Source of the DNA: Streptomyces sp. NRRL S-350
GTDB lineage: Bacteria; Actinomycetota; Actinomycetes; Streptomycetales; Streptomycetaceae
DNA length: 18,163 nt
Assembly (NCBI RefSeq): GCF_000719705.1
Contig: NZ_JOHO01000090.1
Location: forward strand, 1 to 18,163
Reading direction: 5' to 3'
The notes under the pieces were generated by a model, which saw only the letters and a program-made list of their open reading frames with translations, was not told the origin of the DNA and did no database searches. The position numbers and the translations under genes were made by a program. This document shows positions 6,764 to 15,700 of this stretch, one piece after another. The stretch's first letter is position 1. The number at the start of each line of letters is the position of its first letter.

Positions 6764-9700
6764 TCAGAAGCCCGTCAGCGCGGGCCGAGGGTCCTTCCGG
6801 TACCAGCGCTCGATGGCCTTGCGGAGGTCCGAGGTGGGTTTCCAGGCCCGCGGCGAGTCCTTCATGTGTCGGTCCAGTTGTTTCAGGAAGGCGTCCGGCT
6901 CTCCCCGGTACGACGCGGCGAACGCCGTGACCGCTTTCGCCACCATCGAGGGGAGTGCAGCGTTGATCTCGTTCACGGCATTGGCCTCGGCGGCAGCCCT
7001 TGCCGCCCGTGCCGCTTCCTCCGCCGCCCGCTGTGCTTCGGCCGCCCGGTCCGTGAGCCTCTGGTTCCAGGCGGACTCGCCGTTCTTCGAGGGGAAGTAC
7101 TTGAAGACGATGTCCTTGCCGCGGGGCACGTGCTTGCTGGCGGAGCCGAGCCAGGTCATGTCCGCCCAGCCGTACTCGATGTGGCCCTCCGTCTCGTTCC
7201 GGCTGCCCTTGCCGTAGGTCCGAGGGCTGGTCCGCAAGGTCGGCTCCCCCTTGGCGTTGGCGTACCCCACGTAGGCGCTGACCCCCGGGAACGCCTCCTG
7301 GAAGTCCTTGACGACGTGCTTGCAGCTCGCGCACGTGCCTTGGGAGGAGAGCACGGTGAGCACGCCCTCGGGCTGGGGGGGCAGTGCGGCGGCGGGCTGC
7401 CGGACGGCCTTCTCCGGGGGCTTGCCGCGCTTCTCCGAGGGATGGGGCACCGGCGTGAAGTCCCAGTCCTCCATCTGCCGGAAGGCCAGCGCCAGCCCGT
7501 TCACCTCGGCGTCGGTGCGCTGCGACCGCAGGTCGTTCGTATCCCCCCAGCGGGTGGCGGCCTCGAGCGACCGGCTGCCGGTGACGGAGAACTCCTTGCC
7601 GTTGGTGACGGCCTCGGTCGTCTGCCAGCTCTTGTCGCCCTTCAACGCCAGGCCGATGACGGCGTAGGTCACGGACTTGTCGGTGCCGGCGAAGAGCGGG
7701 GCGAGGAGGGAGTCGTCCAGGACCAGCTTCGCCGCCTCCACGGTGTCGGGGTCCGGCTTGGGGGCGGTGTCCTGGGCGGTGTTCCCGGCGGTGTCCTCGG
7801 CCTTGTCCTTGCCCTTGCCTTCGGCCGTCCCCTCCTGCTTCCCCTCCCCCTGGACGTGGGTCGACGTCTGCTTGCCCGACAGCGCCATCTCGACCAGGTC
7901 GGACGTGATGGCCTCGGTCCCCTTGGCCTCGGCGCCCTTGGTGGCGGCGTTCTTGGTGTCGGTGTCCCCGAAGACGTGTGCGTCGTCCGCCGGGGTCACG
8001 CTTCGGCGCTTCCACCCGTCGATCTGCCCCCTGGTCCCCTCGTCGATCAGGACGGCGGACGCGGTGTCGACCCGGCCCTCGCGGTTCGGGGCGCCGAAGA
8101 ACTCCCACGGCGCCGTGTGCGTCAGCGGCGTCCCCTCCCCCGGTATGGAGAGCGCCTCCCGCCACTGCCCCACGGTGACCGCACGGTCGGGGAAGAGCAG
8201 CGGATCGATCACCCGGCTCCCGTGCGCCGTCTCGACCAGCACCGCGACGTGGTGGTTCCACCGGTGGGCCGGGTGGAGCTGCCCGTGCTCGGTGGCGGGA
8301 CGGGCCCAGACCTTGGCGAGGTGCCCGCGGCCGATCCCCGGGTTCGCCGTGTTGACGAGCTCGGACAGGGCGTGGGCCCGGAGTTCGCAGTTGTGGCTGA
8401 GGTGGTCGCCCGCGGGGTCGTAGCGGCTCATCACCTCGGCGTGCAGGCTCCGGAACCGGTCGGCGGAGGGCAGTGCGACGGCGTTCTCGGCCAGGTCGTC
8501 GCGGCGCTCGATCAGGTCCTCGCGCCGGTTCTCCGTCCGCGGGTTCAGCAGCCCCAGCAGCGCGTCGGCCGCCCGCACCGAGTGGACCAGGCCGACGTTC
8601 TGGATGGCCGTCAGCACATCGCGTTCCTCGGTGAGCCGGGCGAAGACCCCCTCCGGGGCGCCGGCCGCCTCGGCCCTGCCCCACATGACCGCGAGCTGGT
8701 CGGAACGCCCGTTCACACGCTGCAGGAAGTCGCGGTACACCTGCGCCGACTCGGCGAGCTCACCGGCGGTGCCGTCCGAGTCCATCTCCTCGTCCGAATC
8801 GACGGTGTCGTCGGGCCGGATGCGCTTGCCCGGGTTCGGGCCCCCGCCCGGGTCCGAGCCCGATCCCGGGTCCGACTCCGAGTCCGCGATCCCGCCCTTG
8901 CGCCTGCGTCCGGAGAACGCCACCGCGTCGCCGTGCGACGTCAACCCGCTGTCCGGCGAGGCGGATCGGGCCGGTATCACGGTGTAGCCCTCGGGAGCCG
9001 GCGCCGAACGCGGCGGGAGGGCCGCGTCCGCCGGCAGGTGGGCGCCGAGGGTGCGCACCACGGGCGGGGCGTCGGGGGACGCCCCCCGGGGGGCCGTCAG
9101 GCCCACCCAGCCGCCGCCCTCCACCAGGACGGGACGGCCGGAGCTGTCGAAGCCGGCCTGTCGCCCGACCACCAGGACGCCGGGGCCGGTCGGGTCGGTG
9201 CGGAACGGTGCCGAGACCGGGGGCATGAACCAGGCCAGGCCGCTGGGGGCGTAGACCTCCAGGTCCAGGCCGGGCAGTCGCAGGCGCAGCTCCCGCAGGA
9301 CGCCGGCGGCGAACGAGTTCTCGCCCTCGCGGGCCGACGAACAGGCCACCAGCTGGACGGGCTTGCTCCCGTCCCAGGCCCGCTGTTCGTACAACGAGGC
9401 GAGCAGGTCGGCGACTTCGCCCTCGGTGACCCGGGTGCCCTGCCAGCGCGGCACGCCGTCGGGGCCGGTGTGCATCGCCACGGTGAGGAAGCGCGGGTCG
9501 GCGGGGAAGCGGTCCAGTGTCCCGGCCATCCGCTGCCGGGCCTGCGGGCCGACGGCCGGGTCGTCCAGCCGGTAGGCGCCCGAGGCTTCGTGGTGGACCA
9601 GCGCCGCGCGCAGTTCGCTGCGGCGGTCGGTGGCCGGCGGGCCTGCGGGCGGCGGGACGGCGGGCGGCGTGTGCTCGGAGGCCGGGCCGAAGTGCCCGGC

Positions 9701-12700
9701 GTCGGGCACCGCCGTCAGCGCGGTGTCCGGGTGCCCGGACTGCTGCGGGGCCTCGGCGGGGCCGGGGTGCGGCTGCGGGGCCGGGGCGGGGCCGGGGTGC
9801 GGCTGCGGGGCCGGGGCGGCCACGGGGGTGGGGACCAGGACGTCCTGCGGGCGGTTGCGCTCCGGCATGGTGCCGGCCGGGCGCAGTTCCACCGTGAAGG
9901 TGTGGCCCTTCTCCGCCGCGAACGCGCGGAGCTTGTCGGCGATCTCCTCCGCCCGCTCCCGGGTGGGCAGTTGCGCGTCGCGCCGGGGGGCGGGCGTGTC
10001 GCTCTGCCGTTGGTGGCTGATGACGATGTGCCGCAGGTCCCCCCAGGACAGCGGGCCGTGGATCTGCGTCTCGAAGTAGCTGTTGGTGTCCATGCCCTCG
10101 GTGAGCATCCGCGCGCCGAACTCCGGATCGTGCCGGAAGTCGGTCGCCTCACCGAAGACCCGTTCCACCATGGCCGGTTCGCCCCACAGCAGCAGCGGCA
10201 GCAGGTGGGAGTCGGAGGTCACCGACAGGGCGCCCTTCTCGCGCGCCGTCCAGGAGTCGTTGGGGGTGTGGGTGGCGCGGCCGCGGACGCTGTCGGACCA
10301 GTGCAGCGCGAACGCGCCGTAGCGGCGTGCCACGCCGAAGGGCTGCAGGTCGGAGACCAGTGCCCCGTACTTGGGCAGGACGGCGCGGTCGCCCTTCGTG
10401 GGCGCGAACCGGCTGTCCTCGCTGCCGGTGTCCTGGAAGAGGTGGCGGCTGTCGTGGCTGCGGCGCAGGGCGGGCGCGTAGCCGAAGTGCTCCTCCACGC
10501 CGCCGCGGCGCGAGGGGACGACCGCGGCCTGGGAGGCGCCGGTCTCCCAGGCGTTGCGGAACAGCCCCTGCTGGTCGGCCAGCAGCTTGTCCAGCAGGGT
10601 CTTCGACTTCGATCCCCACCAGCCGAAGCCGCGGCCGGGCGTGCCGAAGGTGGTCTGGCGGTTGGCGTTGAGCGGCTGGTCGAAGTGGAAGTTGGTGGCG
10701 ATGAACATGTTGGTGCGCATGTGGTTCTCGACGTCGGTGATCAGCCGGTCGACCGCCTCGGGGGTGTCGCGGGGGTACCTCGCCGCCCACCCCCACTCGC
10801 CGGTGGCGGCGGTCAGCTTCTCGGTGAGCAGGGCGCGGTCGCGCTGTTCGAAGGCCATCGCCTTGCGTTCGACCATGACCAGGGCTGCCGCCTGGACCTC
10901 GTGCAGGGAGTTCCAGTCGACACCGGCGCGGGTGAGGCGCTCCAGGAGGGGCTGCGAGTGTTCCTCCGCGGTCAGCGGGTGCGCCTGCGGGTCCTGCAGG
11001 TGCCGCACCACTTCGAGGTCCCGCGCGCTGGGGACCATCCGCTGCTTGGACTCGGTGTCCAGGGCGTGGCGGTGGAGTTCGGCCTGGAGTTCGCGGACCT
11101 CCAGCTCCAGGGTGTCCAGGAGGCGGCGCTGGTGGGCTTCCTGCCACGTCCCCGGGGCCGGGGGCGGCTGCGTCCGCAGCCGTACGATCTCCTCCTCGCG
11201 GGCGTGGACCGCGGCGGCGAGGTCGCTGCCGTCGTGGTCGAGGAAGGTCGTGAAGGCCGATCGGAGCCTGTCCTGGGCCCGGTCGATCTGCTTCTGCAGC
11301 TGCCGGTGTTCGGGGCTGCCCTCGGGCAGGTCGGCGATCTGCCGGCGCAGGTCGCCCAGCTGCCCCCACTCGTGCGTGGACGGGAACGGGTCTGCGGCGT
11401 CCGGGCCGGGCAGGCGCATCGGGACGTCGAGCGGGTGGTCGACCAGGCGCATCGGCCCGCCGGGCGGCGGCTGGTCGTTCCCGCTCCGGGCGGCCGCGGC
11501 GGTGCTCTGGCCGGGCTCCCCCAGGACGGTGATCTCGTCGTGGGTGTCGATGACGGTGGGGGCGGTGGGGGTGTCCTCGGCGCTCTCGTGCGCGGCGGCG
11601 CTCTGGGTGAGGGTGCGGGAAGCGACCGTGCCCGTGCCGTTGCCGGTGGGGTGGACGGTGTCGTTGCCGGTGGGGTGGACGGTGTCGTTGCCGGTGTCGT
11701 TGCCGGTGTTCTTGCCGGTGGGGTGGACGGTGACGAACTCGGGCCGGTCCTGGCCGGGTCGGCGCAACAGGGCCAGCCTGGTGCTGCCGTCGGCTTCCTT
11801 GGCGACGTAGGTCTTGCCGGTCGTCGCGTGCACGGTGCGCCCGGTGGCGTCGGCGACCAGCCGCAGGTTCACCCGGGACAGGCCCGCCTCGCACGCCTGC
11901 AGCACGATCGGCGACTCCTGCGGCCGGGCGGACAGGCTCCCCCGGCGGTTCAGCTTGTCGCCGAAGTCCCCGTACGAGACGGACTTGTAGCCCTCCTTGC
12001 CGTCGGACGTGCGCACGGCGACCTTCAACCACGTCGCCGTGCCGTGCAGGTTCGCGAAGTACGGCTTGCTCTTCGGATCCCACGGCACCTGGACGTCGGC
12101 GTCGTCGCCGTCGCGCTCGCCGGGCTTGTTCTCGCCCCGCTGGTAGGCCGCCCAGTCGAAGCCGCCGTCGGGGCGGACGGCCTGCTTCGGCGCGAAGTCC
12201 GGGTTGGTGACCTGGTGTTCGGCGGTCGTCGCCTGCGAGGGGAAGGCCAGGTGCGTCTCCTGGCGCAGGCGCCAGTCGGCCGTGGTGTGGAAGGAGCGAC
12301 CGACGTCGTCGCCGTCCTCGCCGACGATCGCGTGCGTCACCGGTTCTTCGCCGGTGGCGGGGTGCCCCTGGTCGTGGCCGTCGTCGAGGACGTTCGGCTC
12401 GTCCTGCACCTCGGGTGCCAGCTCGGGGTCGTACCAGTCGGAGGGAAGGTCGAGCGACTCGAAGCTGGGGTGCTCGGCCAGCGTCTGCGCGCGAAGGCTC
12501 CCGCTCAGGTCGCCGATGCCCTCGGCGTCGTAGACCAGCGGATCCCGCTCGCGGGGTTCGCCTCCGTCGGACGGCGTGTCGTCGCTGGAGCGCCAGAGGA
12601 TCGAGACGGACTCGCCCTGGTGGCTGACCGTCACCTCCAGGAACTGCCCGCTCAGCTTCTCGTGCGGGTGCTCGATCCTGACGGTCTTCCGCAGGCCGTC

Positions 12701-15700
12701 CGCCGACCACGACTCCGTGATGCGGTGGTGGGGCGCGAGGTCGTAGGGGTAGGCAGCCCGCAGCGAGTCCTCGCTGAAGAACCGGGTGAACTCCCGGAAC
12801 CCGTCCGGCACCGACATGCTGCTGGACCAGTTCTCGACCTCGGCCCGGATGTCGGCGACCGTCATGGGGTCGCTGTCCACCCGGATGATGTGGAAGGAGC
12901 CGTCCTCCTGGCGCTCGGTCACCGTCAGACGGCTGGGGCCCAGCGTCACCTCGGACTGGCTCTCGTTCACCGCCGGCGGGTCGTCCTGCGCCCTGGCGTG
13001 GCCCGGCGGGAACGACAGCGCCAGCATCGGGTGGGACAGCGGCACTTTGATCTCGAACAGCGCGTAGTTGTCGGCGCCGCCCCCGTTCGCCATCCAGTCC
13101 TGGACGAACTGCCGGTCGAAGGAGGTGGACGACGGCAGCAGCTCGGTGAAGACGTTTCGTTCGCGGGCCTGGGGGCCCATCCGCACCGCCCGGTACAGGC
13201 GCAGCTTCCGTTCCGTCGGCTGCTCCCCGGCCGGCTGCAGTGCCTGCGCGTGGTCGAGGAACCTCTGCACGTCGCCGAGCACGGACTCGTACCGGTCCCC
13301 TTCACGGACCCTGAGCATGCCCTCGTCGTTGCGCTTGCTCGTGAACCCGCCGGCCTTGATCCACCCCATGAACTGGTGGAGCTGCGGGTCCTGAGCCGCG
13401 GCTTCGAGATGGCGCCGGGCCAGGTCCACCGCCGTCGCCTCGTGCTCGTCGGACGGCGGTGCGGCGGCCGGCCGGCGCGGGCCGTCGTCCGAAACGTCCA
13501 CGCGCGACTCGTGCGCCGGGGCCGACGCCGGGGCCGGGGCGCCGGGGCCCTCGCTCTCCGGGTGCTGCTGCGGCAGCGGGTCGCCGGGCGTCTGCGGGTG
13601 GGGGCGCTCCTGCCCGAGCGGCAGGTCGCGCAGGAGCGGGCCCGAACGCAGGACGTCCTCGATCCGCTGCAGGTGGCGGGGCAGCACGGTGAAGTCGTCC
13701 CGGTGGGCCGAGGTGCCCATCACCCCGTTCTCGCCCGCCCACCGGTCGCGGCGGCGCAACGCGAACGCGTCGCCCGGCGTCGCCGCCGGTTCGACGTACT
13801 CGTCCGGCAGGCCGAGGAAGTGCAGCAGTTCGTGCAGCAGCACGCCGGGCGGGCTCTGGTCGTACCAGTGGAGCTGGTCGCTGCGTTCGCGGCCGGGCAG
13901 CACGGTGACCTTCTGGTGCGCGTCGGCCGCGTCCTGCGTGCCCTCCACCCGCAGGTGCACCTGGTCGCCGCCGGGCAGGCGGAAGCGTTCGTTGAAGCGT
14001 TCGTCGGCCACCGCCCGGGCCCGGTCGAGCATGCGGGCGGCCTCGCGGGCGGGCAGGGGGCGGCCGTCGGGCGCCTGCAGGTGCAGGCGCAGGGTGAACT
14101 CGGTGACCCAGTGCCCCGGTCGGGCCTCGAAGCGCCGCGCGTCGTAGCTGATCGTGGTGTCGGCGCCGTGCAGTCCGCCCAGGCTCGACTGCCGGGCCTC
14201 GTACTGGTCGCGCACGCCGGGCCCGGCGATGGCGCCCGGGCCCGCCTGGCCGCGCACCAGGGGGTCGAAGCGCACCGTGTCCATCCGCGCGGGCGGTGCC
14301 GAGGTGCGGATGTCGGCCCAGGAGGAGGCGGGCAGCACCGCGCCCGGGCCCTCGGGCGGCGCGTCCGGGTGCGGGGCGGGGGCCGGGGCTGCCGGGGGTA
14401 CGGGGGCGGGCGCCGCCGGCGCCTGGGCGTGCTGGACGGGCTGGGCGGCCTGCTGCTGCTCGGCCTGCTGGCGCGGGGTGAGGGGCACGTCCGTGCCGTT
14501 GAAGATGATCGGCCGGCCCGCCGCCATCGTGACGAACTCGTCCTCGCCGTAGAACATCGACCTGTTGAGTGCGCCCGGCCGGCCCTGCAGGTGGGTTCCG
14601 AACACCCGGTGGAGCGGGACGGTCTGGATCGTGACGTAGAACGGACCGCCGTTGGCGTTCGAGTCCAGCGGTTCCTTGAAGGGCGACAGCAGGCTGAACG
14701 ATTCGGCCGCCCCCCGCAGGAGCGTCATCGGATGACCCACCTGCCGTCCTTCGCTGGTGGTCACGTTGTCGACGTGACTCTGGCCTTCCAGCCGGAACAG
14801 GGTGACCTGCCCGGCGGCGCGGTCCACGTTCGGCAGCTCCGTCTTCTTCAGGAACTCGTAGGTGAAGACGTGCTGGGCCACCATGCTGCGCACGTACGAC
14901 TGCCCGTACTCGTGCCGCTCGTTGTTTCTGAAGTAGCGCCAGGCGTACTCCACACCCGGACCTTGGCCGCGACGGAAGTTGGCGAACATCAGTTTCGCGA
15001 CCAGGGAATCCGGCGACCAAGATCCGCCGGTCTGGGACTCCGCCCAGTTGCAGATGTGGACCGAGCTCCCGCCCATGCCCTCGAGCCACTGGTAGAACTT
15101 GGCGGCAGCGCCGTTTTCGCCGCGCAACGAGCCGCCGTCATGGCTCGGCTGCATCCCGCCGTCCGGCGGCGTCTCATAGCCGGTCAGCATGCGCACGCCC
15201 GAGTGCCCGCCGCCGTCCAGGGCCTGCGGGTTCTGTTCGAACAGTCGCTCAGGGAAGAGGCCGTACACCTCACTGGCGCGCAGCCGCATCTGCAGGTGGA
15301 GGAACTCGCTGATGTAGGCGGGCGACCAGCCGTCGCCGGCCAGCAGGGCGTGCGTGTCCAGCAGCACCCCGGCGGCCTGGTGGCCTGGTGCCTGGGTGTC
15401 GCGGACCTCCTGGGCCCGGACGAGGATGCGCTGCAGCCGGGCGTTGACCAGGTCGGCCGCGTGCTGGAAGAGGGCGGCCGGGTCCTCCGGGAGGGGCGAG
15501 CCGTCCCCGGGGTGCCGCGCCATCATCGTGTGGCCCACGATGGAGAAGTCCGGGAGCCGGTCACGAGTGCGCCACAGTTGAGCGACCTCGAACGTGTTGG
15601 CGGGCAGGGGCTCGTCGGGGAGGTCCAGCACCGAGCCCTGCTCGATCGGCGGCGCGGTCGCAGCGGGTTGGGTGGCCTGGACGGTCGGCGCCGCTGTCAG

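Noticed and set aside
6210..8684. 824-codon minus-strand frame overlapping the giant gene and the small gene
   Set aside because: Alternative-frame shadow, rich in Arg/Pro/Gly; the in-frame triad and deaminase motifs belong to the giant gene's frame.
8780..8920. Basic clusters GRRRKGG and GKRIRPDD around an acidic stretch, resembling a bipartite nuclear localisation signal
   Set aside because: Short basic patches are common in charged linkers; without evidence of a eukaryotic host this is not supportable.
9761..9820. Direct repeats considered as a CRISPR array or integration site
   Set aside because: The repeats are contiguous with no spacers and are in-frame coding sequence; no cas gene, integrase or tRNA is present.
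10149..12710. 853-codon minus-strand alternative frame inside the giant gene
   Set aside because: Arg/Pro/His-rich shadow translation; lonely-Cys and DUF3626-like motifs are in the other frame. The same reasoning applies to minus-strand frames at 13302-15089 and 15561-17864.
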